Assembly (NCBI GenBank): GCA_041752315.1
Contig: JBGSHJ010000057.1
Coordinates: 79,619-143,618, forward strand
DNA: 64,000 nt
Direction of reading: 5' to 3'
Origin: SYFY01 sp041752315
GTDB taxonomy: Bacteria; Pseudomonadota; Gammaproteobacteria; Pseudomonadales; Azotimanducaceae
In this document: one piece after another, positions 27,431 through 35,929 of the stretch
How positions within the stretch are numbered: the first letter of the stretch is position 1
Layout of the letters: every line of letters begins with the position of its first letter
Notes under the pieces: generated by a model
What the model was told of the DNA's origin: nothing
The model's database searches: none
The model's input: only the letters and a program-made list of their open reading frames with translations
Position numbers and translations under genes: made by a program

Positions 27431-27931
27431 TTACGAGAGCGATTGTCCCGAGCGGTAGTCCTCCGGCGACGAATGGTCGCCGACGGCAATGATCGACACA
27501 TCAAAAACCAGGTCCTGGCCAGCCAGCGGATGATTGAAATCAACCTGCACCGACTCTTCGCCGATCGTGGTGACAACACCGGGCAACTCGCCTCCTGGTT
27601 CGGTAAATGAAACCACCAGACCTGGCTCGAGTTCCATGCCAGAAAACCGACCCTTGGGAAACCAGCGAAGATTCTCTTCCCGACGAGGACCAAAGGCTGC
27701 TGCGGCAGGGATCTCGAACTGGGCATCATCGGCTGGTCTGAGACCCAGCAGTACCTGTTCAAAGGCCGGAGGCAGATTGCCGTCGCCAATGACGCAGGTG
27801 ACCGGCTTGCCACGACGGGTGGTGTCCACCTCCCGACCATCCGCCAGCAGCAGTGAAAAGTGCAGCGTCACCTGAATACCGGGAACTATGGACTTTCGAG
27901 CAAAAGGTTCACGCGCAATGATCGTGGTCAT
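27431..27931 (-). CDS. fkpB: FKBP-type peptidyl-prolyl isomerase (FkpB/SlpA)
   Basis: SlyD-like FKBP with the insert-in-flap domain. Motifs: VTLHFSLLLADGREVDTT, GDGNLPPAFEQVLLGLRPAD, the IF domain around AAFGPRREENLRWFPKGRF, and VDFNHPLAGQDLVFDV. 166 residues. In E. coli and Pseudomonas fkpB follows lspA and precedes ispH; here lspA is 68 bases upstream but ispH is absent and pilE comes next. Cytoplasmic chaperone/isomerase role inferred from family. Confidence 0.93.
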   Translation of the reverse strand: MTTIIAREPFARKSIVPGIQVTLHFSLLLADGREVDTTRRGKPVTCVIGDGNLPPAFEQVLLGLRPADDAQFEIPAAAAFGPRREENLRWFPKGRFSGMELEPGLVVSFTEPGGELPGVVTTIGEESVQVDFNHPLAGQDLVFDVSIIAVGDHSSPEDYRSGQSLS

Positions 27932-27999
27932 GGGTAGATCCGCCGGCCGTGCCTGTTCATGTCATGGAGATTCCGTTCGTGAACGATTCTTGCGAGGTT

Positions 28000-28506
28000 C
28001 TACGGAGCTGCCTGGTCATGTGTCGAACGGGATCGTTCGGCGCGCCATTCATCGAACATTCTCCATATCCACAGCAGGGCACCACAGGTCAAAGCGCTAT
28101 CGGCAACATTGAAGGCAGGAAAGTACGCTTCGTTGTAGTGAAAGAGCAGAAAATCAACGACGTAACCCTGCCAGATACGATCCACAAGATTCCCGAGCGC
28201 ACCACCGAGAATGAGGCCATAGACCCACATCATCAGATGATCATGGCGTGGCAGACGGCGCAGTTCGTACAGGATGAACGTTGCAAAACCGACACCGAGG
28301 ACCACAAAAAACCAGCGCTGCCAGCCACCGGCAGTCGCCAGGACAGAAAACGCCGCGCCTTCGTTGTGCCAGCGAACCAGATCGAAAAAGGACGAGACAG
28401 GAATTCGTTCGCCATACAGCAACTCGGCACTGACCATCAGTTTGGTCACCCGATCGATGAGCAGTATCCCCAGCGCGACCACGACGCTCCTAAGCGGCAG
28501 TTGCAT
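28000..28506 (-). CDS. lspA: Lipoprotein signal peptidase (signal peptidase II)
   Basis: Inner-membrane aspartic peptidase that removes signal peptides from prolipoproteins. Four membrane helices; catalytic aspartates in GALGNLVDRIW and FPAFNVADSAL; also VRWHNEGAAFSVL, the conserved N-terminal loop. ATG at 28506 overlaps the ribF stop by 17 bases and is preceded by GGGGCGAG; a TTG four codons earlier is unlikely. In E. coli and Pseudomonas ileS separates ribF and lspA, but here they overlap directly. Confidence 0.96.
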   Translation of the reverse strand: MQLPLRSVVVALGILLIDRVTKLMVSAELLYGERIPVSSFFDLVRWHNEGAAFSVLATAGGWQRWFFVVLGVGFATFILYELRRLPRHDHLMMWVYGLILGGALGNLVDRIWQGYVVDFLLFHYNEAYFPAFNVADSALTCGALLWIWRMFDEWRAERSRSTHDQAAP

Positions 28507-29431
28507 CTCGCCCCACAAACCAGTTGCGTGCCCGACCTATGTCCAGGTCGATCTGCGCCTTGAGCGCATCGATCGAACTGAACGTCTGTTCATCGCGAAG
28601 CTTCGAGTGGAAGGTTACGGTCAGGAGCTGGCCGTAAAGATCGCCCGTGTAATCAAACAGGTGGACCTCGAGCAATGGCTCCTTGCCATCGACGGTGGGA
28701 CGGACACCGATGTTGGCAACCCCGTTGTACCGACGATCCAGTCCATCCACGGTCACCGCAAACACGCCAACCAGCGCGGACCTGTATCGCTGCAGACGGA
28801 TGTTGGCCGTTGGTACTCCCAACCGCCGCCCCAGTTGCCTGCCGTACACCACGCGACCGGTGATTGCGTAAGGTCGCCCCAGCAACTTTTCGGCGAGTGA
28901 AAGATCACCTTCCGCCAGCGCCTGGCGAACCCGGCTGCTGCTGACCCGTTCATGATCGAAGGTCAGGGTGCCCAGATGACTGACTTCGTACCCGAGCCGG
29001 TCTCCGGCAGCCTTCAGCATGGCGTAGTCACCCTGCCGCCCCTCGCCAAAATGAAAGTCATCACCCACCACGACATATCGAACGGCCAGCAGTCGGTGCA
29101 GGAAATCTTCGCACACCCACTCGGCCGGCTGGTTCCGGGTCCTCTCGTTGAAAGGAAAACAGAGCAGAAAGTCAATCCCGGTCTCCTTCAGCAGGTGGAC
29201 CTTTTCCCGGAACCGGGTAAGCCGTGCCGGAACCTGCGCACCACGGAAAAACTCCCGTGGTTGAGGCTCGAAGGTGATGAGCATGGTGGGCACACCCAGT
29301 TCCCTGCCCTTGGCGATCAGATGCGAGATCAGCAGACGATGCCCATGATGCAGACCGTCAAAATTGCCGACCGTGACCGCGCAGCCCCTGTGCTGCGGTT
29401 TGATGTTTGCGTAGCCGCGTATGACTTCCAT
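28490..29431 (-). CDS. ribF: Bifunctional riboflavin kinase / FAD synthetase
   Basis: Makes FMN and FAD. The N-terminal nucleotidyltransferase has GNFDGLHHGHRLL, FEPQPREFF and SSSRVRQAL; the C-terminal flavokinase has GRRLGVPTANI, YNGVANIGVRPTV and VHLFDYTGDLYGQ. About 313 residues from ATG at 29431 (MEVIRGYANI). The frame extends 34 codons upstream through a repetitive His-Arg-Ser stretch that comes from a 12-bp repeat and is not expected to be translated. It lies between murJ and lspA. Confidence 0.96.
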   Translation of the reverse strand: MEVIRGYANIKPQHRGCAVTVGNFDGLHHGHRLLISHLIAKGRELGVPTMLITFEPQPREFFRGAQVPARLTRFREKVHLLKETGIDFLLCFPFNERTRNQPAEWVCEDFLHRLLAVRYVVVGDDFHFGEGRQGDYAMLKAAGDRLGYEVSHLGTLTFDHERVSSSRVRQALAEGDLSLAEKLLGRPYAITGRVVYGRQLGRRLGVPTANIRLQRYRSALVGVFAVTVDGLDRRYNGVANIGVRPTVDGKEPLLEVHLFDYTGDLYGQLLTVTFHSKLRDEQTFSSIDALKAQIDLDIGRARNWFVGRDATAA

Positions 29432-29508
29432 GATCGGCAGTATACCCACCAGACGTCGCCCTGCCGATGCCAACGCAGCGCCAGGTGTCCGATTCCTGGA
29501 TCGATGCT

Positions 29509-29538
29509 TTGATCGGTGCATTGATCGGTGCATTGATC
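29509..29538. repeat. 12-bp tandem repeat between murJ and ribF
   Basis: Units TTGATCGGTGCA at 29509-29520 and 29521-29532, then a partial TTGATC at 29533-29538. It abuts the murJ stop codon and lies about 80 bases before the ribF start. A related ATCGATGC precedes the array. Confidence 0.8.
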
Positions 29539-31099
29539 AGACCCGATGCACAAAGTCCCGTGGCCTGAACCCCAGCACATACAGCATCAGCATATAGATC
29601 GCGCCACCACCGGTCACCGCCGCAGCGATCCACAGGCTCCGCAGCAGCTGATCCGCAACCAGCCAGTGCTCCATGGGTGGCACAAGCCACAGCAGCAGCA
29701 GACCCATCACCACGGCTGCACCGAAGACCCGGAAAGTGCGCTGGTAGAACTCGGGCCCCGGCGTATAACTGCCGCGCTGGATCAATACGCGCAACAGGAG
29801 CCAGGCATTGACCCAGGCGGACAAGCTGGTCACCAGCGCAAGTCCAACGTGGCCGAACCATCGGAAGACTGCCAGGTTCCCGATGATGTTGACCACCACC
29901 GCGACCATCGCGATCCGGAAAGGTGTACGCGTGTCCTGACGCGCGAAGTAAGCCGGCGCCAGCACCTTGACCAGCACCAAGGGGATCAACCCGACGGAAA
30001 AGGCCTGCAATGCCAGTGAGGCCATGAGGACGTCATGCGATGTCATGGCTCCGTGATGGAAGATCGCGGCCAGCAGTGGGCCTGCGAGGACGTACAACGC
30101 AACCGCCGCAGGCACCGCCAGCAGCAAGGCCAGTGACAATCCCCAGTCCAGCAGGCGAGTGAAGGCTTCAGCCTGCCCACGCGCATCAAGACGCGACAGA
30201 TTGGGCAGCAGGACGGTCCCCAATGCAACAGCCACCAACCCGACGGGCAGTTCAAGGAGTCGATCCGCGTAGTAAAGCCAGGACACACTGCCGACGATCA
30301 GTGTCGACGCCAGAATGCTGTCGATGAGTGCATTGATCTGGCCTACGGACGCCGCGAGGACTGCCGGCACCAGCAGCCGACCCACCTGCCGGGCACCTTC
30401 ATGGTGAAGCCCCGGTCGAGGCAGCACCAAAAGTTCCAGCTTGCGAACGGCCGGCTGCAGAAATATCCATTGCACAAAGCCGGCCGCAAATACCCCCCAG
30501 GCCAGAACATGGATCGGTGAGGCGGAATAACGCGCGCCCAGCCACATCGCCAGCAGCAGGCAAAGGTTCAGCAGAATGGGCGTGAAGGCTGCAATCGCAT
30601 ATTGATGATGCGCATTCAGAATCGAGGCGGAAAACGCCACGAGCGAAATGAAACCGAGATACGGAAAGGTGATGCGCAGCAGTTCAGCGGTGAGGTCAAA
30701 TCGTTCGGTGCCGATGAATCCGGGAGCAAAGACCATGGTGACGGCAGGTGCAAAGACGATTCCGGCGACAACCAGCAAACTCACGGCGATCGCAAGATTC
30801 CCGCCAATGACGGCAATGAACTGTTGCAACTCTTCAAAACTGCGTTCGCGATAGCGCATCAGCACGGGCACAAACGCCTGATTGAACGCGCCTTCGGCAA
30901 ACAGCCGGCGAAAGAAGTTGGGGATCCTGAAGGCTACAAAAAAGGCGTCCGCAAGCCCCGAGGCACCAAGGAAGTTGGCGAGCACGACATCGCGAACAAA
31001 ACCGGCAATGCGGGACAGCAGCGTCATCGCTGCAACCACGCTGCCCTGCCGTGTAACGCTGTGGGTTTCCGCCGCCTCTGATTTATCCCTGGTTGACAT
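29537..31099 (-). CDS. murJ: Lipid II flippase MurJ
   Basis: Polytopic MOP-superfamily flippase that moves the peptidoglycan precursor lipid II across the inner membrane. Recognised from MTLLSRIAGFVRDVVLANFLGASGLADAFFVAFRIPNFFRRLFAEGAFNQAFVPV (family N-terminus, with the conserved Arg in RIPN and RLFAEG), the APGF loop, and about 14 membrane helices. 520 residues from ATG at 31099. Divergent from rpsT, upstream of ribF, the arrangement also found in Pseudomonas. Confidence 0.96.
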   Translation of the reverse strand: MSTRDKSEAAETHSVTRQGSVVAAMTLLSRIAGFVRDVVLANFLGASGLADAFFVAFRIPNFFRRLFAEGAFNQAFVPVLMRYRERSFEELQQFIAVIGGNLAIAVSLLVVAGIVFAPAVTMVFAPGFIGTERFDLTAELLRITFPYLGFISLVAFSASILNAHHQYAIAAFTPILLNLCLLLAMWLGARYSASPIHVLAWGVFAAGFVQWIFLQPAVRKLELLVLPRPGLHHEGARQVGRLLVPAVLAASVGQINALIDSILASTLIVGSVSWLYYADRLLELPVGLVAVALGTVLLPNLSRLDARGQAEAFTRLLDWGLSLALLLAVPAAVALYVLAGPLLAAIFHHGAMTSHDVLMASLALQAFSVGLIPLVLVKVLAPAYFARQDTRTPFRIAMVAVVVNIIGNLAVFRWFGHVGLALVTSLSAWVNAWLLLRVLIQRGSYTPGPEFYQRTFRVFGAAVVMGLLLLWLVPPMEHWLVADQLLRSLWIAAAVTGGGAIYMLMLYVLGFRPRDFVHRV

Positions 31100-31156
31100 C
31101 AATTACCCTGCTCGGCATATTACCGCGCCTGTTTTTCCCCCTTACTGGAGTCGCCT

Positions 31157-31426
31157 TTGGCCAATACCGCGCAAGCCCGCAAACGAGTCCGACAATCCGA
31201 AAAAAGACGTCGGCAGAACGCCAGTCAGCGCTCCATGACACGCACCGCCGTGAAGCGGGTCATCGCTGCAATCGACGCCAAAGATGGCGATGCTGCTCGC
31301 ACCGCTTTTGCCCGTGCAGTGCCCGTTCTCGACAGCATGGTTGCCAAGGGCATGCTGCACAAGAACAAGGCTGCCCGGCACAAGTCTCGCCTGAACGCAC
31401 ACATCAAGGCCCTCGCGGCTGCCTGA
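31157..31426 (+). CDS. rpsT: 30S ribosomal protein S20
   Basis: 89-residue basic protein beginning ANTAQARKRVRQSEKRRRQNAS and ending HKSRLNAHIKALAAA, a full-length S20. The start codon is TTG (31157), preceded by GGAG six bases upstream. From memory E. coli rpsT also initiates at UUG, a feature linked to autoregulation. Single-gene unit divergent from murJ; a GC-rich hairpin overlaps the stop codon. Confidence 0.97.
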   Translation: MANTAQARKRVRQSEKRRRQNASQRSMTRTAVKRVIAAIDAKDGDAARTAFARAVPVLDSMVAKGMLHKNKAARHKSRLNAHIKALAAA

Positions 31427-31438
31427 TCGCTGGCAGCC
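31417..31438 (+). terminator. Possible rpsT terminator hairpin
   Basis: GGCTGCC, eight-base loop, GGCAGCC: a perfect seven-pair stem that includes the rpsT stop codon in its loop, followed by only a short TTGT. A weak intrinsic terminator or 3' mRNA-stabilising hairpin between convergent rpsT and proB. Confidence 0.4.
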
Positions 31439-31486
31439 TTGTCGCTGCAGGAGTCTGGACGGCAGATACGCGCCAGGCTCCGGCAG

Positions 31487-32638
31487 TCAGCGATAGACCA
31501 CCAGGTTGTCGCGATGCACGAGTTCAGGCTCGTTGGCATATCCAAGTCGACCGGCGATGTCCCGCGTCGGCGCTCCCACCAGCTTCATCGCTTCCGTGCT
31601 TGAGTAGTTGACCAGACCCTGCCCGATGGCTCGACCCGCCTCATCGTCCAGGCGGATGACATCGCCGCGCTGAAAGTGCCCGCCGACACTCTTCACGCCT
31701 ACACACAACAGGCTGCCACCGCCATGGGCGATGGCCGCAGCAGCTCCGGCATCGAGGACCACGTATCCTTTCGACTTCTGCTGTCCGGCGATCCAGCGCT
31801 TGCGCGCGTCGCGGGGTGCGACGGTGGCCACCAGCATCGTGCCGATCCGCTCTCCCGCCATCAGCCTGCCGATGATATGGTCGGTACGGCCCGGCGCAAT
31901 GAGCGTCTGTGCGCCCGCATCGGCAGCCAGTCGGGCGGCCGCCAGTTTGGTGACCATTCCACCGCGTCCAAACGCCCCGCCATCACCGGCCATCGAGTCG
32001 AGCGAACGATCGTGAGCCGCGGCAAAATGCACCATCGACACATTCTGCTGCAATCGCGGATCAGCGTCGTACAAGCCGTCGGCGTCGGTCAGCAGGATCA
32101 GCAGATCAGCCTGGACCAGCGTCGTCACGAGTCCCGCCAACGTGTCGTTGTCACCAAACCGGATTTCGTCCGTTGCGACCGTGTCATTTTCGTTGATGAC
32201 CGGAATCACTCCCAGTTCGAGCAGTCGGTTCAGCGTTGAACGTGCATTCAGGTAGCGCTCCCGGTGAGCAAAGTCATCGTGGGTAAGAAGAATCATGGCC
32301 GGGTGTCGATCCTGGGTGGCAAACACCTGCTCGTACGCCGACATCAGGCCAACCTGGCCAATCGCTGCGGCGGCCTGGAGATCGGCCAGCGCATCGGGTC
32401 GTCGTTTCATCCCCAGTCGCACACAGCCTTCAGCCACGGCACCGGACGAGACAAGAATCACCTCGACACCGCGATCGAGCAGCCCGTGGATTTCGTTGGC
32501 AATCGCCGCGATCCGCTGTCGGGCCAGTCCTGTTTCCGGACTGGTGAGCAGTGCACTGCCGAGTTTGATGACAACCCTTCGGCACGCAGCCAGCGCTTCC
32601 CTGCAAGCTCTTTCCTGGCCCGGTTCAGTCACGGACAT
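31487..32638 (-). CDS. proB: Glutamate 5-kinase
   Basis: First enzyme of proline synthesis. The N-terminal amino acid kinase domain shows VVIKLGSALLT, VILVSSGAVAEG, PVINENDTV, FGDNDTLAGLV and LTDADGLYDADP. A C-terminal PUA domain covers about residues 285-375 (KGYVVLDAGAAAAI, VNYSSTEAMKLVG). 383 residues. The first codons overlap the end of obgE by 14 bases; obgE-proB is a frequent gamma-proteobacterial order. Confidence 0.97.
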   Translation of the reverse strand: MSVTEPGQERACREALAACRRVVIKLGSALLTSPETGLARQRIAAIANEIHGLLDRGVEVILVSSGAVAEGCVRLGMKRRPDALADLQAAAAIGQVGLMSAYEQVFATQDRHPAMILLTHDDFAHRERYLNARSTLNRLLELGVIPVINENDTVATDEIRFGDNDTLAGLVTTLVQADLLILLTDADGLYDADPRLQQNVSMVHFAAAHDRSLDSMAGDGGAFGRGGMVTKLAAARLAADAGAQTLIAPGRTDHIIGRLMAGERIGTMLVATVAPRDARKRWIAGQQKSKGYVVLDAGAAAAIAHGGGSLLCVGVKSVGGHFQRGDVIRLDDEAGRAIGQGLVNYSSTEAMKLVGAPTRDIAGRLGYANEPELVHRDNLVVYR

Positions 32639-33842
32639 AAATCACTTCGACACCATCATCATCGAAGTCGTCTTCCCAGTGTTCCTCCGGATCGGCGCCC
32701 ACCGCTACCTCGACACCGGACGTCGGGTTTGCACGGATGGGGCGGGCGGTCAGGGCTGCTTCCGTGACTTCCCGTGCCAGTCGAGCTTCGTACTCATCGT
32801 GTGCGGCTCGAAAATCGGCATCCTGTGCATACTGGCGTCGAAACTCCGCCACCGATTGCATCAACGAGTTGATGAGCCCCTGCAGTCCGGTATCCGCCAG
32901 TGCCGACAGCGCGAGCACCCGTCGCTCCGGCCAGCGCTTGCGGACCTTCCGCTCCAGGGCAGCAACGGCTTTTCCCTCCAGCTGGTCAATCTTCGACAGC
33001 GCAATCCAGATGTCCTTTTCCAGTAACGCCGGGGCGTAGGTGGCCAGTTCACGCTCGACCAGTTCGATGGCATCGATCACCGGCAAACCGTCAGGTGGTG
33101 CAACGTCCACCAGATGCAGGAGGACCCTGGTGCGGGCGATGTGGCGGAGAAACTGCACACCCAGTCCCGCGCCTTCTGCAGCGCCTTCAATCAGCCCCGG
33201 AATGTCGGCCACCACAAAACTGGAATCGGTTCCCGCACTGACGACGCCAAGATTTGGCACCAGTGTGGTGAAGGGATAGTCGGCTACCTTTGGATTGGCG
33301 GAAGAAATCTGACCAATGAGCGTGGATTTGCCGGCATTGGGCAATCCGATGAGGCCGACATCAGCCAACAGCTTCAGCTGCAGGCGCAACTGTCGCAATT
33401 CCCCCGGTGCACCGGGCATCGTCTTGCGTGGTGCCCGGTTGGTACTGGTCTTGAAGCGCGTATTGCCCATGCCATGCCGGCCACCCTTGGCGACCAGCAG
33501 ACGTTGTCCGACTACGGTCAGGTCACCGAGGGTTTCAAGCGTGGATTCGTCAACGACCGTAGTGCCGACCGGCACTCGTACCACGGCATCGTCTCCTCGG
33601 GCACCGGTCTTGTTGCGACCGCCGCCGGTCTCGCCACTCTTGGCTCGATACCGAGGCTGAAAGCGGAAGTCCACCAGGGTGTTGAGTTGATCATCGGCGA
33701 CCAGCAGCACATCGCCGCCCTCACCACCATCACCGCCGTCAGGACCACCTTCCGGAATGTACTTCTCGCGCCGGAATGACAATGCCCCATTCCCGCCTTT
33801 CCCGGCCTGGACCCAGATCGTCGCTTCGTCAATGAATTGCAT
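32625..33842 (-). CDS. obgE: Obg family GTPase (ObgE/CgtA)
   Basis: Essential ribosome-associated GTPase linked to 50S assembly and stress. The glycine-rich Obg fold (QAGKGGNGALSFRREKYIPEGGPDGGDGG) occupies residues 1-160. The G domain shows GLPNAGKST, DIPGLIEGA and the KIDQ motif. The acidic C-terminal tail ends near DDFDDDGVEVIYVRD. Start is the ATG at 33842 (MQFIDEA), as in all homologs; a GTG seven codons earlier lies inside a terminator hairpin. No good Shine-Dalgarno sequence precedes the ATG, only the hairpin's T-run. Confidence 0.96.
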   Translation of the reverse strand: MQFIDEATIWVQAGKGGNGALSFRREKYIPEGGPDGGDGGEGGDVLLVADDQLNTLVDFRFQPRYRAKSGETGGGRNKTGARGDDAVVRVPVGTTVVDESTLETLGDLTVVGQRLLVAKGGRHGMGNTRFKTSTNRAPRKTMPGAPGELRQLRLQLKLLADVGLIGLPNAGKSTLIGQISSANPKVADYPFTTLVPNLGVVSAGTDSSFVVADIPGLIEGAAEGAGLGVQFLRHIARTRVLLHLVDVAPPDGLPVIDAIELVERELATYAPALLEKDIWIALSKIDQLEGKAVAALERKVRKRWPERRVLALSALADTGLQGLINSLMQSVAEFRRQYAQDADFRAAHDEYEARLAREVTEAALTARPIRANPTSGVEVAVGADPEEHWEDDFDDDGVEVIYVRD

Positions 33843-33848
33843 GAGCTG

Positions 33849-33872
33849 AAAAAAACCCCGCACGCGGCGGGG
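33849..33872 (-). terminator. Rho-independent terminator between rpmA and obgE
   Basis: On the minus strand CCCCGC, five-base loop, GCGGGG is followed directly by seven T residues, a textbook intrinsic terminator. It begins 21 bases after the rpmA stop, and its T-run ends six bases before the obgE start codon. It should limit obgE-proB transcription from the rplU promoter and may also hide the obgE ribosome-binding region. Confidence 0.85.
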
Positions 33873-33893
33873 TTGTCCCGAGCAGCGCTGCGG

Positions 33894-34163
33894 CTATTGG
33901 GCTGCCACGGCGGCCGTTACCGAAACGACTCGACGTGCCAGCCTGCCACGCACGGCAAACTCGACATAACCGTCGGCCTTGGCAAACAGCGTGTGGTCGC
34001 GACCGCAGCCCACATTTTCGCCAGGATGATATTGGGTTCCACGCTGGCGGATGATGATGTTGCCCGCGCGTACGAACTGGCCGCCCGAACGCTTGAGACC
34101 CAACCGTTTCGAGTGGGAGTCACGTCCGTTACGAGTACTGCCGCCTGCTTTTTTGTGTGCCAT
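33894..34163 (-). CDS. rpmA: 50S ribosomal protein L27
   Basis: 89-residue L27: MAHKKAGGSTRNGRDSHSKRLG, FVRAGNIIIRQRGT, HPGENVGCGRDHTLFA. The N-terminus is the short, unprocessed Gram-negative type with no cleavable extension. It follows rplU by 16 bases, and a strong terminator comes after it. Confidence 0.98.
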   Translation of the reverse strand: MAHKKAGGSTRNGRDSHSKRLGLKRSGGQFVRAGNIIIRQRGTQYHPGENVGCGRDHTLFAKADGYVEFAVRGRLARRVVSVTAAVAAQ

Positions 34164-34179
34164 GTCTCTATGACCTCGA

Positions 34180-34494
34180 TCAGCCGTTGATGCCTGTGAT
34201 CCTGACGGCGGTGAACCACTGCCGATGACCCTGTTTTTTGTGGTAGTCCTGACGTCGACGGAACTTGATGATGGTGACCTTTCTGGCCCGATCATGCGCC
34301 AGCACTTCTGCCTTGACCTGGCCGCCAGCAACATACGGTGCGCCAACCTCGATCCGGTCGCCATCGGCGAGCATGAGCACCTTGTCGAAGACCACCTCGG
34401 CTCCAGGCGCAACGTCCAGCTTTTCCAGACGCAGGACTTCTCCTTCAGTCACCCGGTGTTGCTTGCCACCGCTCTCGATTACCGCAAACGTCAC
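34180..34494 (-). CDS. rplU: 50S ribosomal protein L21
   Basis: L21 with FAVIESGGKQHRVTEG at the N-terminus and KFRRRQDYHKKQGHRQWFTAVRI near the C-terminus. I placed the start at the GTG at 34494, which gives 104 residues, the normal L21 length, with GGAG nine bases upstream. An ATG ten codons earlier (34524) would add MTHTQVEKQA, which homologs lack. First gene of rplU-rpmA, divergent from ispB. Confidence 0.95.
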   Translation of the reverse strand: MTFAVIESGGKQHRVTEGEVLRLEKLDVAPGAEVVFDKVLMLADGDRIEVGAPYVAGGQVKAEVLAHDRARKVTIIKFRRRQDYHKKQGHRQWFTAVRITGING

Positions 34495-34776
34495 AGCCTG
34501 TTTCTCCACTTGTGTATGCGTCATCTCGACGCTTTTTCACCAGTTGGCCCTTGCCAGACAACGACCTGTCGCCGTCGCGCTCCAAGACCCCAAGGTGTAT
34601 TACAATCCTCGTCGCGACCTGGCCATCTGGATATCTGCCCGGCAAGGACCTCTGGTAAAAAAGCCAGAATCCCGGGGAAGGATGTTCAAGACGGGTGAAT
34701 GACAGGCTGCGCGCGAAAGGCGGGCATTCTACGGTCAGGTCAGCATGAATACAACGAGAGGAGTCGATTCAAGTCC

Positions 34777-35898
34777 ATGACCTCCCGCCCCCTGATCTCG
34801 AAAACAGTCAGAGAAGCAGGCAGCAAGACAGCCAGGGAAAACGCCAGCGACGTTATCGTTCTGGAAGCCATGCAGGAAGCCAGTCAGGAAATCAGGCCAG
34901 AAGCCGACGCCGGCACGGTTCCGGCTGGCCTTTCGCTGGGGGACATCTTTGCCCTCGTGCAGGCAGATTTTTCCGCCGTCAATTCGCTCATCCCCAGACG
35001 CCTGACCTCAGACGTCGACCTGGTGGAAAAGATTGGCGCCTACATCATCGACAGTGGCGGCAAGCGATTGCGTCCGTTGCTGGTTCTGCTCTGCGCCCGC
35101 TTGTTGAGTTACAACGGACAGGAGCATGTCAAGCTGGCTGCGGTCATCGAGTTCCTGCATACCGCCACCCTGCTGCACGACGACGTGGTGGACCACTCGG
35201 TGCTGCGACGCGGCCGAGCGACGGCAAACGCCCTTTGGGGCAATGCGCCCAGCGTACTGGTCGGTGACTTTCTTTACAGCCGCGCTTTCCAGCTGATGGT
35301 TGAACTCGACCGGATGAAAATCCTGGAAATCCTGTCGGACGCCACCAACACGATCGCTGAAGGCGAAGTGCAGCAACTTGCCAACATCGGCAACCTGGCC
35401 GTTGATGAAGCGGCGTACCGGGAAACGATTCGTTGCAAGACTGCGCTGCTGTTCGAGGCGGCGACCCATACCGCCGCTCACCTGTGTACCTTTGATCGGG
35501 GCCATACGGAAACACTGCGTCGGTTCGGGCTGCATTTTGGAATGGCTTACCAACTGGTCGATGACTGTCTGGACTACATGAGCGATGCCGCAACCATGGG
35601 CAAAAATGCGGGCGACGATCTGGCCGAGGGCAAATTGACCCTGCCCCTGATCCATTCCCTGGCCCAGGCAACCGCAGCTGACCGGGGCGTTCTGATCGAA
35701 GGCCTGCAGCGGGGTAACGCGTCGGCACTGCCGGAGGTGCTGGAGATACTCCAGCGCACCGGGTCCATCGCCTACGCTCAGGACGCCGCCTTGCGGGAGT
35801 CACAACTGGCACTGGAACTGCTGGAATCACTGCCCGCCGGGGCGGCTCGCCATGCGCTCGGTGAACTCACCCGCCACTGCACGAAGCGATTGCGCTGA
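34777..35898 (+). CDS. ispB: Octaprenyl (polyprenyl) diphosphate synthase
   Basis: Trans-isoprenyl diphosphate synthase making the ubiquinone side chain. First Asp-rich motif DDVVD at residues 135-139 within HTATLLHDDVVDHS, second DDCLD, and GKNAGDDLAEGKLTLPL. 373 residues from ATG at 34777. The catalytic region begins near LSLGDIFALVQAD, so there is an extra polar N-terminal segment of about 50 residues compared with E. coli IspB. The ribosome-binding site is not clear, and some of the extension may be untranslated. Divergent from rplU, as in E. coli and Pseudomonas. Confidence 0.93.
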   Translation: MTSRPLISKTVREAGSKTARENASDVIVLEAMQEASQEIRPEADAGTVPAGLSLGDIFALVQADFSAVNSLIPRRLTSDVDLVEKIGAYIIDSGGKRLRPLLVLLCARLLSYNGQEHVKLAAVIEFLHTATLLHDDVVDHSVLRRGRATANALWGNAPSVLVGDFLYSRAFQLMVELDRMKILEILSDATNTIAEGEVQQLANIGNLAVDEAAYRETIRCKTALLFEAATHTAAHLCTFDRGHTETLRRFGLHFGMAYQLVDDCLDYMSDAATMGKNAGDDLAEGKLTLPLIHSLAQATAADRGVLIEGLQRGNASALPEVLEILQRTGSIAYAQDAALRESQLALELLESLPAGAARHALGELTRHCTKRLR

Positions 35899-35929
35899 AC
35901 GCTGGCTCCGCAGGACACACCCGGTTGTC

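Noticed and set aside
29432..29533. N-terminal extension of RibF through a His-Arg-Ser repeat
   Set aside because: It is produced by a 12-bp intergenic repeat, and RibF homologs begin at MEVIRGY (29431).
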